A stretch of 64,000 bases of DNA, from contig NZ_BPFA01000001.1 in assembly GCF_019655055.1 (NCBI RefSeq), positions 124,001-188,000 of the forward strand. Direction: 5' to 3'. How positions within the stretch are numbered: position 1 is the stretch's first letter; each line of letters opens with the position of its first letter. A program made the translations under genes and the position numbers. Positions 48,088 to 57,767 of the stretch are shown here, one piece after another. This stretch comes from Shewanella sp. MBTL60-112-B2 (GTDB lineage: Bacteria > Pseudomonadota > Gammaproteobacteria > Enterobacterales > Shewanellaceae). The notes under the pieces are model-generated. The model saw nothing but the letters and a program-made list of their open reading frames with translations. It ran no database searches and was not told the DNA's origin.

Positions 48088-48576
48088 GATGTGTCCCTTA
48101 TATTTAAATTCATAAAAATTGTCGCATTATGCGATGCGCTAATATTGAATAATTAAATGTGATGATGAAGATAAGGGAAAACTGAGGATAACAACAATAA
48201 CGAAGGAATTCTAAGGTTTTACTTTTTACTTATGTTTCATTAATCACTCTCAATAGCAGAGCGAGTTAAATATTACCCGATAATTTAGTATTGTCCATAT
48301 TTATTTTCGAGTTTTTTTTGAGCAACAATCAAATCTTCCCCAAAAAAGACTTTTTAGCTGATGCTATTTAGCTGCCGACTTTGAACTTTAGCGCACTTAA
48401 GTGACTATATTTTATGCTTTATGACTCTAGATGTTATGTCAAGAGCCACAGTGACTAATGATGGCAGGCAGCAAAGGTGGGGGATGCTGGCGACTTGCCG
48501 CAGCAAAATAAATAGAAGTCAGCCTATTTAAGATGAGCGTGCTAGTCGCAAAAAGCGGTTTATTAAAGAGTTTGGC
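48088..48576. promoter_or_regulatory. Cold-shock gene leader and intergenic region
   Basis: 489 bp. The right side of the csp gene (48088 to about 48260) is very AT-rich and is the probable leader and promoter. Nothing coding seen further on. Confidence 0.4.
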
Positions 48577-48765
48577 TTAGATGAGCTCGCTAGCGATAGC
48601 GGTTAAATGCAGCTCTAGCTCATCTTCGGTTTTTGGTAAAGATTCTAATTCAAAGGTCAGTGGCTTACTGCCATTGAGCATGAATACAGAGCTGGCACCA
48701 TGATCGTAGTGAAACCATTTCCCATTAACGCAAAGATCGGTATAACAATTCGGTAGTAATTCCAT
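48577..48765 (-). CDS. Small conserved-looking hypothetical protein
   Basis: 62 residues, cytoplasmic, begins MELLPNCYTDLCVNGKWFHYDHG. AGAGGTG lies 5 nt before the ATG. Acidic end (KTEDELELHL). Not recognised. Confidence 0.5.
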   Translation of the reverse strand: MELLPNCYTDLCVNGKWFHYDHGASSVFMLNGSKPLTFELESLPKTEDELELHLTAIASELI

Positions 48766-49267
48766 AGGGCACCTCTGATTTAGGTTTTTAATTATAGTGA
48801 GAAGGCTGTATTCGCCGTTAGCGTGACTTTGCTTTGAAAGTTGATTGCTGCGCTTGTGATCTGCCTCACTATTTTATAGCGCAAAAGGGCGTAGGTGCTC
48901 ATTGATCTAAATCAATCCTGACAGGGTTAGTCTATTTGGTGGTTAAAGTTTTCGATACAAACAACTATTTCAGTGGGGTTATTCCTTGTTAATTTAGTGG
49001 ATAGTCTGGCCGGAGGGTGGTGTTTCGATAGTTGTGGTTGTTTTTTGCTAGCTTAGCTGTGGCTAAACTCAAAGGCTGTTTAACTAAAGGTTGCTTAGCT
49101 AAAAAGTCTGCTTAACTCGAAGGCTTAAGGTGCTTGCTTGAGAAGGAGTGTTACTGGGTAAACAATTTTAACAAGCTAAAGCTTTAGTTGCTCTTTTGCC
49201 ACTTGAGTTTTTGCGTTTAGGCTGGAAAGATACCGTAATTGCTATAAGCCTCCTCGAAACACCTTTA
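48766..49267. other. 502-bp gap without a supported gene
   Basis: Contains degenerate GCTTAACT/AAAGG-type short repeats at 49062-49147 and otherwise nothing convincing. The upstream TTG-started extension of the next gene is not preferred. Confidence 0.35.
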
Positions 49268-49669
49268 ATGAAACAAGAGATCACTATCTCGCTTCCCTCG
49301 CTTATTCATAGAATCGGTCGTGAAGCGGTTAAACAGGCTCAAGCCATCGCTATGCAATTTGATTGTGAGCTTAAGCGTGTGCGCCGCTCAAGAAATTGGG
49401 GGCTAACAGGTGAGGCTATCGGTGTTCAATCTTTTAACCAGCAGCTTAAAACAGTGCAGCTGAGCACTGGGGGGAGTGAATTTACTTACCTTACTCGAAA
49501 AATCGACACTGGGTTACTTAGCCATGCAGATAAATTAGAGTCGCTAGAAGCAAAGCTTGCTCGGTTGATTGGCGAAGACTCCAATATTACCTTAGCCGAA
49601 CTGATGCATTTAACCAATTGTACTTTGGCAGAGGCTAGGGCGGCCCGCTTCGATGCAGACATTTGGTAA
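49268..49669 (+). CDS. RRF_GI-like (ribosome recycling factor family) small protein
   Basis: 133-residue basic protein starting MKQEITISLPSLIHRIGREA, with LKRVRRSRNWGLTGEA near residue 40 and LTLAELMHLTNCTLAEARAARF at the end. This pattern matches what databases call the ribosome recycling factor family (PF12614) in Shewanella and Vibrio, though it is unrelated in size to true RRF. A nucleic-acid-binding role is likely from the Arg-rich part, but unproven. No strong ribosome site, so the start is inferred from conservation. Confidence 0.65.
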   Translation: MKQEITISLPSLIHRIGREAVKQAQAIAMQFDCELKRVRRSRNWGLTGEAIGVQSFNQQLKTVQLSTGGSEFTYLTRKIDTGLLSHADKLESLEAKLARLIGEDSNITLAELMHLTNCTLAEARAARFDADIW

Positions 49670-49899
49670 TGAACACTTTGAACCTGTTGCAAAAGTTTGT
49701 TAATCATTTACTTGAATTTTCTTTCGATAAATTGATCGGCAAAACATTTTTTCAAGTTAACTATCCCCTTTAAAAGTAACGCCTTGTTTCTATAGGACGT
49801 AAGGCATAGTCTACTCCGCATCAAGGGGCTTTTTATGCTCGTTTCACTTTCCTGTATTCGTTTTCTCGCCCCTATAACTGAATCAAAAATGAGGTTTAC

Positions 49900-51093
49900 A
49901 TGCTTAGCAGTAATATTTTCGATGGATTAACGCTAGACGATGTACTAAGTGGGCATCTTGCCGGGCTAGATAGTTATGATGAGCCTTATTTTATCTGTAT
50001 CAAGCTAAATACCACGAGCGATAACGCGATAAAAATGCTGATCCCAGAGCTTGATCATCTGGATGACGATATTTATGCCTTTAGACTTGAAAAACACTTG
50101 TTATTACTCAGCCTTGAGTGTGAAGTTGACGAGATTAAGTCACTTGCAAACATGTTACTTGACGCCTTTGCTGTGAATAATGTTACCGCGCAAATCGCAG
50201 TTTTCCATCATAACTGCTTAGGCGCACCGATTGAGACCTTAAAGTGGTCAACTCAGTTGTTAGAAGCCCTAATCGATAAGTCGCCTAACGAGTCTATTGT
50301 CGAGTTCAACGACTTTTGCGACCGTGGAAACTGGCCTGGTTTGAGCGACTACATAGAAGGGCGTGAACCGGGGAGTGGCGCTGATTTCGGCTATGACTAT
50401 GATGAAAAAGCCTATGATGAAGACGACGATGACTTTGATGACGAAGATGATGACGACGAAGATCGCTTTGATGAGCGTGGCTTCGATGAGAACGGCCTAG
50501 ATGCCAGTGGTTTTACTGCACTTATTCAGGCTATTTTAGATAAAGATGCCGCAGTGGTCGCCAAGATGATAGCTAATGAAGCTGACGTCAATCAGGGCGA
50601 TTGGTATAAGAATAAACCGCTTAATCATGCGGTCCAAAAAAGTACGCTTGAGATTGTTAGCTTACTACTTGAGGCGGGTGCTAATCCTAATCAAGCGGGA
50701 AGTTATGGCACGCTAGCGCTTAATATCGCCAGCCAAAACGGTATGTTGTCGAAGATGCAGCTGCTGTTATCAAAGGGCGCAGACGTAAATGGCTTAGATG
50801 ATGAAGGTGAAAGCGCGCTAATGGCCGCCGCCGGCAACAGCACTGTCGAGGTGGTAGCATTATTGCTGCAATCTGGCGCTGATAGTAATGCGCTCAGTGA
50901 CGATGGTAATACAGCATTAATCAAGGCTGTTATTGGTAACTATAATGAACGTACTGCGATTGTTGAGTTACTGCTTGCTAATGGTGCTGCCAAGACGATG
51001 CATCATCAGAATATTCATGACTCAAGCGCAATGGATTTGGCTATAGACCGTGAGCATCAAGACATTGTTGAATTACTAAAGCAAGCGATGTAA
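49900..51093 (+). CDS. Ankyrin-repeat protein with acidic linker
   Basis: 397 residues. The N-terminal about 145 residues are an unknown domain (DVLSGHLAGLDSYDEPYF...). A strongly acidic Asp-rich spacer (about 165-195) follows, then about five ankyrin repeats (about 205-395, for example ALIQAILDKDAAVVAKMIANEADVNQ, broken into repeats of about 33). Ankyrin stacks bind proteins. Cytoplasmic by lack of signal. A GAGG site precedes the ATG. A terminator follows. Confidence 0.85.
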   Translation: MLSSNIFDGLTLDDVLSGHLAGLDSYDEPYFICIKLNTTSDNAIKMLIPELDHLDDDIYAFRLEKHLLLLSLECEVDEIKSLANMLLDAFAVNNVTAQIAVFHHNCLGAPIETLKWSTQLLEALIDKSPNESIVEFNDFCDRGNWPGLSDYIEGREPGSGADFGYDYDEKAYDEDDDDFDDEDDDDEDRFDERGFDENGLDASGFTALIQAILDKDAAVVAKMIANEADVNQGDWYKNKPLNHAVQKSTLEIVSLLLEAGANPNQAGSYGTLALNIASQNGMLSKMQLLLSKGADVNGLDDEGESALMAAAGNSTVEVVALLLQSGADSNALSDDGNTALIKAVIGNYNERTAIVELLLANGAAKTMHHQNIHDSSAMDLAIDREHQDIVELLKQAM

Positions 51094-51130
51094 CAGCTGT
51101 TTTCGATATTGATAGGTTCAGTATGAACTA

Positions 51131-51160
51131 AAGGGATAAGGCTTACGGCTTATCCTTTTT
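51131..51160 (+). terminator. Terminator after ankyrin gene
   Basis: AAGGGATAAG(C) / GCTTATCCTTTTTT hairpin. Confidence 0.75.
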
Positions 51161-51302
51161 TATGATTCAAAAAACTGTAAACCAGATTAGAGGTATATGC
51201 GTATTCAATTCTGTAGAGGTTAATACGTACCTTTATCACTGCAACCAAAGCAAGAGACTTTGCTATTAGCACTGTGACGACCAAAGTTTTTAAGGGTTAT
51301 TT

Positions 51303-51554
51303 ATGTCTTTATCGAAACATCTCTTCGTTTTTAATCATGTGGTTGCTAACGGCATAAAGCGTGATGATAAATATCATTTAGATGGCCTTACGGCTTGGCA
51401 TGAACTTGATGGTTATACCTGTTACTTGGGTTATCAAGACTTAGTGATGACACTGTTTTTTCACGGCCGTTTTGCTTATGAGTATCAAAAACGGCTGACC
51501 TACAATGAATTTAATTCCCTAATCGATAACCGCTTTCGGCAGCTTAATCCTTAG
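51303..51554 (+). CDS. DUF3081 family protein
   Basis: 83-residue protein with the DUF3081 pattern: VFNHVVANGIKRDDKYHLDGLTAW then DGYTCYLGYQDLVMTLFFHGRF. Small family of Vibrio, Shewanella and relatives, function unknown. An AAGGG site precedes the ATG. Single gene. Confidence 0.78.
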   Translation: MSLSKHLFVFNHVVANGIKRDDKYHLDGLTAWHELDGYTCYLGYQDLVMTLFFHGRFAYEYQKRLTYNEFNSLIDNRFRQLNP

Positions 51555-51681
51555 TAATCATTCCTTTCTTTAATGTGAATAGGGTTACAAAGAGTAATCC
51601 TTAATTCTTACCTGTGCGTACTAGTATTTATTAGCGCTGCTGGGTAGCTTTCGCTAGCCATTGAGTGGGAGGAGTTTGCTA

Positions 51682-51855
51682 TTGAGTAACAATCCGCTGG
51701 CTTCAAAAGTGTGTGTGGTGTGTTTAAGGCCATTTAACTGGCGTAAGAAATGGCGTAAGGATTGGGAGCAAGTCAAATATTGCTCTAAGCGCTGCGCAGG
51801 TCAAAGACTGAGGGCTCATAACACTGAGCTAGAGTCTGATAAGGAGCAAGCATGA
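51682..51855 (+). CDS. DUF2256 small zinc-ribbon-like protein
   Basis: About 57 residues. The core [28 protein letters not shown] shows two CxxC/CxxxC pairs (C12, C15, C34, C38 in this numbering, approximate) suggestive of metal binding. DUF2256 proteins are commonly found beside cryptochrome/photolyase genes. It starts at TTG 51682, preceded by GGAGGAG at 7 nt, and overlaps the photolyase start by 4 bp (ATGA), so translation is coupled. Confidence 0.85.
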   Translation: MSNNPLASKVCVVCLRPFNWRKKWRKDWEQVKYCSKRCAGQRLRAHNTELESDKEQA

Positions 51856-53519
51856 GTGAGTATAAGCCGGTAAAAAGATTGCGGCTGATTTTAGGCGACC
51901 AACTCAATGCTGCTCACTCTTGGTATCAACAGCAAGATGATGACACCTTGTATGTGATAGCCGAACTACAGCAAGAAACCGACTATGTAAAACATCATGT
52001 GCAAAAGGTTTGTGCTTTTTTCGCTGCGATGGAGGCTTTTGCAATAGCGTTACAAACAGCTGGGCACAAGGTGGTTCACTTAACGCTCGATGACACCGCA
52101 CAATACGCAGGCTTACCTGCGTTATTGCTTGAGTTAATAGAGCGGTATCAAGTGAGCGAGTTTCACTATCAGCTACCCGATGAATATCGGCTGCGTAAGC
52201 AGTTGTCGCTGTTTTCTCGCGAGCTGTCTATTTCTTATATGGCTTTTGAAACCGAGCATTTTTACCTGTCAGACTCTGAGCTAAAGGGTTATTTCTCTAC
52301 AGGCAAAAAGCATCGCTTAGAGCATTTCTATCGCAAGCTGCGTCGCCGTTTTAGATTATTAATGCAAGGCAATGAGCCCGCTGGTGGTCAGTGGAATTAT
52401 GATGCCGATAATCGGCAGAAACTCAAGACAGCTGATTTTGAATCCGTACCTGCGCCTTTGGTGTTTGCTAACGATGTTAGCGCCATATTACAGCGGCTGC
52501 AGCGCCATAATGTTACCAGTATTGGCACTGCTCATACGGCATTGTTATGGCCTGTTAATCGTAAACAAGCCAACGAATTATTGCAGTCTTTTTGCCGTAA
52601 CTGCTTAATTAATTTTGGTCGCTTTCAAGATGCCATGACCCATAAGTTAGACGCGTCTGCTACGCAGGTAAGCGGCGAGTTAGCGCTCAGCTCTGAGCCA
52701 GAGATTGAGCCAAACTCAGCCCTTAAAACAGAGCAAGTTGCGATTGCTGAATATAAAAAACAGTGGAGTTTATATCACTCAAGATTGTCGTTTGCGCTCA
52801 ATGCCAAAATATTAAGTCCACAACATGTGGTCGATAGTGCGATTGCCTTTTTTAAGCAAAGTGATGGTGCGATTACATTGGCGCAAATAGAGGGTTTTGT
52901 AAGGCAAATCCTAGGTTGGCGAGAATTTGTCAGAGGCGTGTATTGGGCCCATATGCCTGATTACGCCAGCCTTAACCATCTTAATGCTAATCGTCAATTG
53001 CCACGCTGGTTTTGGGATGGCAACACCAAGATGAATTGTATGCAGCACGCTATTAAGCAATCTCTCGAATACGCTTATGCCCATCATATTCAGCGGTTAA
53101 TGGTAACCGGAAACTTTTGCTTAATCGCCGGCATTGATCCCGATGAGGTCGACGCTTGGTATTTAGGTATTTATATCGATGCTATCGAGTGGGTAGAAAT
53201 GCCCAACACCCGCGGTATGAGTCAGTTTGCCGACGGCGGTATTGTTGGCTCCAAAGCGTATGCTGCTAGCGGTAACTATATCAATAAAATGAGCGACTAC
53301 TGCAGTGGTTGCCATTATGAGGTTAAGCAAAGTCACAGTGATAATGCTTGCCCGCTGAATGCTCTTTACTGGCACTTTATGCAGCAACATATTGACGATT
53401 TTAAAGCCAATCCGCGCACGCGTATGGTTTACGCCAATTGGCTAAAAAAGCCAGAGCAGACACAGCAACTTATTTTACAGCGGGCTGAGCATTTACTCGC
53501 CCATATCGATAATTTATAA
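51852..53519 (+). CDS. FeS-containing prokaryotic photolyase/cryptochrome (DPRP family)
   Basis: 555-residue light-dependent DNA repair or photoreceptor protein of the iron-sulfur bacterial cryptochrome-photolyase class. N-terminal [12 protein letters not shown]-binding helical C-terminal half with [19 protein letters not shown] and [14 protein letters not shown], and four cysteines suited to a 4Fe-4S cluster: C423 (NFC), C484 and C487 (CSGC), C500 (CPLN). The final spacings (3 and 13) match Agrobacterium PhrB from memory. Likely a (6-4) photolyase. It sits in an operon with DUF2256 and a flavin reductase. Slightly long at about residue 280-300. Confidence 0.9.
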   Translation: MSEYKPVKRLRLILGDQLNAAHSWYQQQDDDTLYVIAELQQETDYVKHHVQKVCAFFAAMEAFAIALQTAGHKVVHLTLDDTAQYAGLPALLLELIERYQVSEFHYQLPDEYRLRKQLSLFSRELSISYMAFETEHFYLSDSELKGYFSTGKKHRLEHFYRKLRRRFRLLMQGNEPAGGQWNYDADNRQKLKTADFESVPAPLVFANDVSAILQRLQRHNVTSIGTAHTALLWPVNRKQANELLQSFCRNCLINFGRFQDAMTHKLDASATQVSGELALSSEPEIEPNSALKTEQVAIAEYKKQWSLYHSRLSFALNAKILSPQHVVDSAIAFFKQSDGAITLAQIEGFVRQILGWREFVRGVYWAHMPDYASLNHLNANRQLPRWFWDGNTKMNCMQHAIKQSLEYAYAHHIQRLMVTGNFCLIAGIDPDEVDAWYLGIYIDAIEWVEMPNTRGMSQFADGGIVGSKAYAASGNYINKMSDYCSGCHYEVKQSHSDNACPLNALYWHFMQQHIDDFKANPRTRMVYANWLKKPEQTQQLILQRAEHLLAHIDNL

Positions 53520-53530
53520 GGATATTGATA

Positions 53531-54175
53531 ATGAAACATATTGGGTTTGATGACATAGATAAGATGGAGCAACGCGCGCGTGCACGCTTGATTAATAGTT
53601 TATCAGGATTTAAAAGCGCCAATTTAGTCGCAACGATAAGTGAAGATGGGCATAACAATGTGGCCATTATTAGCTCGTGTTTTCATCTGGGAGCTAGCCC
53701 TGCATTAATGGGGATGGTTATTCGCCCCGATAGTGTGCCGCGCGATACCTTAGCCAACATTGAGCAAATGGGCAGTTACACTATTAATCATGTATCGGCC
53801 AAGATTTATCGGCAGGCGCATCAAACGTCTGCGCGTTATGCCGCAGGTGTGTCTGAGTTCGAAAAAGTTGGTTTATCTGCTGAATTTGTCGCGGGTATTG
53901 AAGCGCCTTTTGTTGCTCAAAGTCAGCTAAAGTTCTCTCTAGAGGTGCGCGAGATTATGCCGCTGGCAATTAACGGCACTATTCTAGTGATTGGTGAGAT
54001 CACCCATATTATCGTCGATGAGTCAGGCTTAAAAGCGGATGGCTATGTCGATATTGAAGCGCTGGAAAGTGTTGCCGTGTCAGGGCTTGATAGCTATCAT
54101 CAAACCCAAAGGTTGGCGCGCTTAAGTTATGCTAAACCTGATAAAGCCTTGGCGACTTTATCCATCGATGGCTGA
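53531..54175 (+). CDS. Flavin reductase-like FMN-binding protein
   Basis: 214-residue cytoplasmic protein of the flavin reductase-like fold: FKSANLVATISEDGHNNVAIISS (split-barrel start), GMVIRPDSVPRDTLANIEQMG, and YTINHVSAKIYRQAHQTSARY. Binds FMN/FAD. It begins 11 bp after the photolyase stop; ATG 53531 is 8 nt after AAGGA and is preferred over TTG 53525. It may supply or recycle reduced flavin for the photolyase; that link is inferred from the operon. Confidence 0.85.
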   Translation: MKHIGFDDIDKMEQRARARLINSLSGFKSANLVATISEDGHNNVAIISSCFHLGASPALMGMVIRPDSVPRDTLANIEQMGSYTINHVSAKIYRQAHQTSARYAAGVSEFEKVGLSAEFVAGIEAPFVAQSQLKFSLEVREIMPLAINGTILVIGEITHIIVDESGLKADGYVDIEALESVAVSGLDSYHQTQRLARLSYAKPDKALATLSIDG

Positions 54176-54290
54176 CAGCTTGCAGCCAATTCAACTAGCA
54201 GATTTTAAGTTTAATGGCTGTTTATATCTAAGGGTTATTTAGCACTAGCTTATCTAAGTTTGATCTGCATCAGCACAAAAAAACATCATG

Positions 54291-54323
54291 CCTGCTCAAT
54301 CAAGTTGTACTTGATTGAGCAGG
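54291..54323 (+). promoter_or_regulatory. Perfect 15-bp hairpin overlapping a ribosome binding site
   Basis: CCTGCTCAATCAAGT (54291-54305), loop TGT, ACTTGATTGAGCAGG (54309-54323). The right arm runs into AGGGGGA, the ribosome site of the next gene (GTG at 54331), which would be partly hidden when the stem forms. On the minus strand the stem is followed by a T-run 8 nt later. Confidence 0.7.
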
Positions 54324-54330
54324 GGGATGA

Positions 54331-54621
54331 GTGTCAGATCTCAAGCTATTAAACCGTAAGCTATTAAATAAGAATCTATTAGATTGCAAAGTAAGCGACA
54401 GTAAGCTGATTACTCTGCTTAAAGTCTGCATCTCAATTGGGCTTTGCTTAATTTTACTAGGGATCTACCTGCATAGTTTTAACGACACGATTCATGCTAT
54501 GGGTGTTAGCGGTATTATCATTAGCGCCGTATGCGTGGCCTTTGGCATGGTGTTGTCGTTGCCGACCAAAATGTACCTGACTTTTGTTTTGGTAAAACGC
54601 GAAGCCGATAAGAACCAATAA
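54331..54621 (+). CDS. Small two-helix membrane protein
   Basis: 96 residues from GTG after AGGGGG at 5 nt. Positively charged, Leu-rich N-terminus with near-repeats (LKLLNRKLLNKNLLDCK, then KLITLLKVCI), followed by two membrane segments (about 31-48 and 57-78). No family recognised. Expression may depend on the upstream hairpin. Confidence 0.6.
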   Translation: MSDLKLLNRKLLNKNLLDCKVSDSKLITLLKVCISIGLCLILLGIYLHSFNDTIHAMGVSGIIISAVCVAFGMVLSLPTKMYLTFVLVKREADKNQ

Positions 54622-54864
54622 GTTAGCTTCAGTTTCAAATCTATACTTTAGTGACAAGTATTCAATAACCTACCGCTGATTAAATCTAATCAGTGATTTT
54701 AGTTAATTAACCCAAGACTAATGCGCTAAAAACACTGATAATTCCCCATTACGTTTATTTAGCCTTAGCACTCGTTTGAGCGAGATGCTCATTATTGAGC
54801 AAATGACTCAACCCCTAGAGCTGCTCAATAGGTAACGCTCGCAACAAAGTGGAAATCATATTCA

Positions 54865-57051
54865 ATGGAAATCAAAGTTAACTTTCTCGATAATCTGAGA
54901 TTAGAAGCCAAGTTCGATGACTTTACCGTCACCGCCGATCAGCCAATCCGTTATAAAGGTGATGGCTCTGCACCGAGTCCATTTGATTACTTCTTAGCGT
55001 CATCTGCTTTGTGTGCGGCTTACTTCATTAAGGTGTATTGCAAAGCGCGCGATATTCCGACTGAAAACATTCGATTATCACAGAACAATATCGTTGATCC
55101 TGAAGATCGTTATAACCAAATTTTTCAAATTCAGGTTGAGCTGCCAGACGATATTTCTGATAAAGATCGCCAAGGCATTTTGCGTTCAATCGAGCGTTGT
55201 ACCGTTAAAAAAGTGGTACAAACTGGCCCTGAATTTAAGATTGAAACCGTTGAAAACCTAGATGCAGACGCCAATGCGATGCTGATGGGACAAGATGATA
55301 GTGACGCGAGCACCTATATCTTAGGTAAAGATCTACCGCTTGAGCAAACCATTGCCAACATGACTGGCATGCTGGCCGAGCTAGGCATGAAGATTGAGAT
55401 CTCATCATGGCGCAATATCGTGCCAAACGTGTGGTCGCTACATATTCGTGATGCAGCATCACCTATGTGTTTCACCAACGGTAAAGGTGCAACCAAAGAG
55501 AGCGCGCTTTGCTCGGCATTGGGCGAATTTATCGAGCGTCTAAACTGTAACTTCTTCTACAATGATCAGTTCTTTGGTGAAGAGATTGCTAACAGTGAAT
55601 TTGTGCATTACCCAAATGAAAAATGGTTCGCGTTAACTGACGATGACTCACTGCCGACTGGCATTCTTGATGAATATTGCCTTGAGATCTACAACCCAGA
55701 AGGCGAGCTTGCCGGTTCTAATCTGATTGATACTAACTCAGGTAATATCGACCGCGGTATTTGTAGTATTCCATATACTCGTCACTCAGACGGTGAAACC
55801 GTTTACTTCCCATCAAACCTGATTGAGAACTTGTTCTTAAGTAATGGTATGAGCGCGGGTAACAATATCCAGGAAGCGCAGGTTCAGTGTCTATCTGAGA
55901 TCTTTGAGCGTGCGGTTAAACGCCAAATCATCGAGCAAGAAATTATCCTGCCAGAAGTGCCAATGAGCGTACTTGAAAAGTACCCAAGTATTCTTGCCGG
56001 CATTAACGGTCTTGAAGAACAAGGCTTCCCAGTTGTGGTTAAAGATGCATCATTAGGCGGTCAATTCCCAGTTATGTGTGTGACCCTGATGAACCCAAAA
56101 ACTGGTGGTGTATTTGCCTCATTTGGCGCGCACCCAAGCTTTGAAGTGGCATTAGAGCGTAGCTTAACAGAGCTTCTACAAGGCCGTAGTTTCGAAGGCT
56201 TAAACGATGTACCAAAGCCAACCTTTAACAGCATGGCAGTCACTGAGCCTGAAAACTTTGTTGAGCACTTTATTGATTCAACCGGTGTGATTTCATGGCG
56301 CTTCTTTAGCAGCAATGCTGAGTTTGATTTCTGCGAGTGGGATTTCTCTGGTACCAACCAAGAAGAAGCCGACAGCTTATTTGGCATTTTGGCTGACTTA
56401 GGTAAAGAGGTGTATACCGCTGAGTTTGATCAACTCGGCGCGTCAGCGTGTCGTATGTTGGTACCTGATTTCTCTGAAGTGTACCCAGTTGATGACTTGA
56501 TTTGGGATAACACCAACAAGGCGCTGGAATACCGCGAAGACATTTTAAATCTGCACTCGCTTTCTGATGAAGAGCTAGTGGACTTAGTTAACCGCTTAGA
56601 AGAAAGCCAGCTAGATAACTACACTGACATCCGCACCATGATTGGTATCGTGTTTGATGAAAACACCGTATGGGGTCAGCTAACCATTATTGAGCTTAAG
56701 ATCTTAATCTATCTCGCACTGGGCGCAGCAGAAGAGGCGATGGAGCTAGTCGATAGTTTCCTACAGTTTAACGACAACACGGTTGAGCGTGGCTTGTTCT
56801 ATCAAGCGGTTAGTGCGGTACTTGAAGTGGAAATGGACGAAGAGCTTGAGCTTGAACACTTTATCCATAACTTCAACCGTATGTTCGGCATCGATGTCAT
56901 GCAAAACGTAGTAGGCACTGTTAGCGGTGAAGTGCGTTTCTACGGTCTAACCAAGACCAGTATGGCACTTGAAGGCATAGAGCCGCACTTACGCTTGATT
57001 GAAAGCTACAAGAAGCTGCATAGCGCCCGCGCCAAGGCTGCTGCAAAGTAG
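54865..57051 (+). CDS. OsmC-YcaO fusion protein
   Basis: 728-residue fusion. Residues about 1-145 are OsmC-like (KFDDFTVTADQPIRYKGDGSAPSP, DYFLASSALCAAYF) with peroxidase-like cysteines at C49 and near C113. A YcaO domain follows (about 175-560; ATP-binding GKGATKESALCSALGEFIERL and NIQEAQVQCLSEIFERAVKRQI), then a helical TPR-like tail. E. coli YcaO, which assists RimO in ribosomal S12 modification, lacks the OsmC part. The fusion is recurrent in marine gammaproteobacteria. Joint function is not known. A terminator follows. Confidence 0.9.
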   Translation: MEIKVNFLDNLRLEAKFDDFTVTADQPIRYKGDGSAPSPFDYFLASSALCAAYFIKVYCKARDIPTENIRLSQNNIVDPEDRYNQIFQIQVELPDDISDKDRQGILRSIERCTVKKVVQTGPEFKIETVENLDADANAMLMGQDDSDASTYILGKDLPLEQTIANMTGMLAELGMKIEISSWRNIVPNVWSLHIRDAASPMCFTNGKGATKESALCSALGEFIERLNCNFFYNDQFFGEEIANSEFVHYPNEKWFALTDDDSLPTGILDEYCLEIYNPEGELAGSNLIDTNSGNIDRGICSIPYTRHSDGETVYFPSNLIENLFLSNGMSAGNNIQEAQVQCLSEIFERAVKRQIIEQEIILPEVPMSVLEKYPSILAGINGLEEQGFPVVVKDASLGGQFPVMCVTLMNPKTGGVFASFGAHPSFEVALERSLTELLQGRSFEGLNDVPKPTFNSMAVTEPENFVEHFIDSTGVISWRFFSSNAEFDFCEWDFSGTNQEEADSLFGILADLGKEVYTAEFDQLGASACRMLVPDFSEVYPVDDLIWDNTNKALEYREDILNLHSLSDEELVDLVNRLEESQLDNYTDIRTMIGIVFDENTVWGQLTIIELKILIYLALGAAEEAMELVDSFLQFNDNTVERGLFYQAVSAVLEVEMDEELELEHFIHNFNRMFGIDVMQNVVGTVSGEVRFYGLTKTSMALEGIEPHLRLIESYKKLHSARAKAAAK

Positions 57052-57091
57052 GCACTCACCTGCACGCTAAACAATAAATATTAGCTTGATT

Positions 57092-57128
57092 AAAGCGAGC
57101 CGTTTTTGATTAAACGGTTCGCTTTTTT
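57092..57128 (+). terminator. Terminator after OsmC-YcaO gene
   Basis: AAAGCGAGCCGTTT / AAACGGTTCGCTTT stem (one G-T pair) followed by T-run. Confidence 0.9.
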
Positions 57129-57281
57129 ATTTCTATTGATAACAGAAAATTATCGTAATAAGAAAATATCATAATTATTTATCTTGGTTTAATTACCTTA
57201 ATATAGCGGCCATAGATTGCTAACGCTCGAGTGATAGCCACTCCTTGTAGCGAGAACAGCGAATGTGTTTTGGAGCTAAAG

Positions 57282-57659
57282 ATGAAGTTTTTACATACTA
57301 TGTTGCGCGTTGTCGATTTAGACAAATCAATCGAGTTTTACACTAAAGTGTTGGGCATGAGCGTACTTGAAAGAACCGACAATACTGAGTACCGCTACAC
57401 CTTAGTGTTTGTTGGTTTTGAAGCCGGTGGCACCACAATTGAATTGACCTATAACTGGGACACCAACAGCTACGAAAAAGGCAGTGCATTTGGTCATATA
57501 GCGCTAGGTGTTGACGACATATATGCGGCTTGCAACAAGATTAAAACTCTTGGTGGCAAGGTGACACGCGAGCCGGGTCCAGTGAAAGGAGGCTCAACCC
57601 ATATTGCCTTTATTACCGATCCTGATGGTTATCAAATTGAGCTTATTCAGTTGAACTAG
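57282..57659 (+). CDS. gloA: Lactoylglutathione lyase (glyoxalase I)
   Basis: 125-residue metalloenzyme converting the methylglyoxal-glutathione hemithioacetal to S-lactoylglutathione. Metal ligands: H5 (FLHTMLRV), E in TIELTYNW (about 53), H in FGHIALGV (about 71) and E in QIELIQ (about 119). The C-terminus is about ten residues shorter than E. coli GloA. ATG 57282 follows GGAG at 7 nt; an upstream in-frame ATG at 57231 is not needed. Beside nemA it forms an electrophile-detoxification pair, as in the E. coli nemRA-gloA operon, but with no NemR in the window. Confidence 0.95.
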   Translation: MKFLHTMLRVVDLDKSIEFYTKVLGMSVLERTDNTEYRYTLVFVGFEAGGTTIELTYNWDTNSYEKGSAFGHIALGVDDIYAACNKIKTLGGKVTREPGPVKGGSTHIAFITDPDGYQIELIQLN

Positions 57660-57767
57660 TTTACCGCTCTGATTTATTACTTATATCAATATTTAACACC
57701 GCTCTGTGAGTCGCAGAAGTCTTAGGTTATTAATAGGCTGAGCAGGGTTGCTTAAGAGGAATTGACA

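Noticed and set aside
48460..48512. Short frame with ATGATG start in the cold-shock upstream gap
   Set aside because: 17 codons, no ribosome site, Gly-rich; judged chance.
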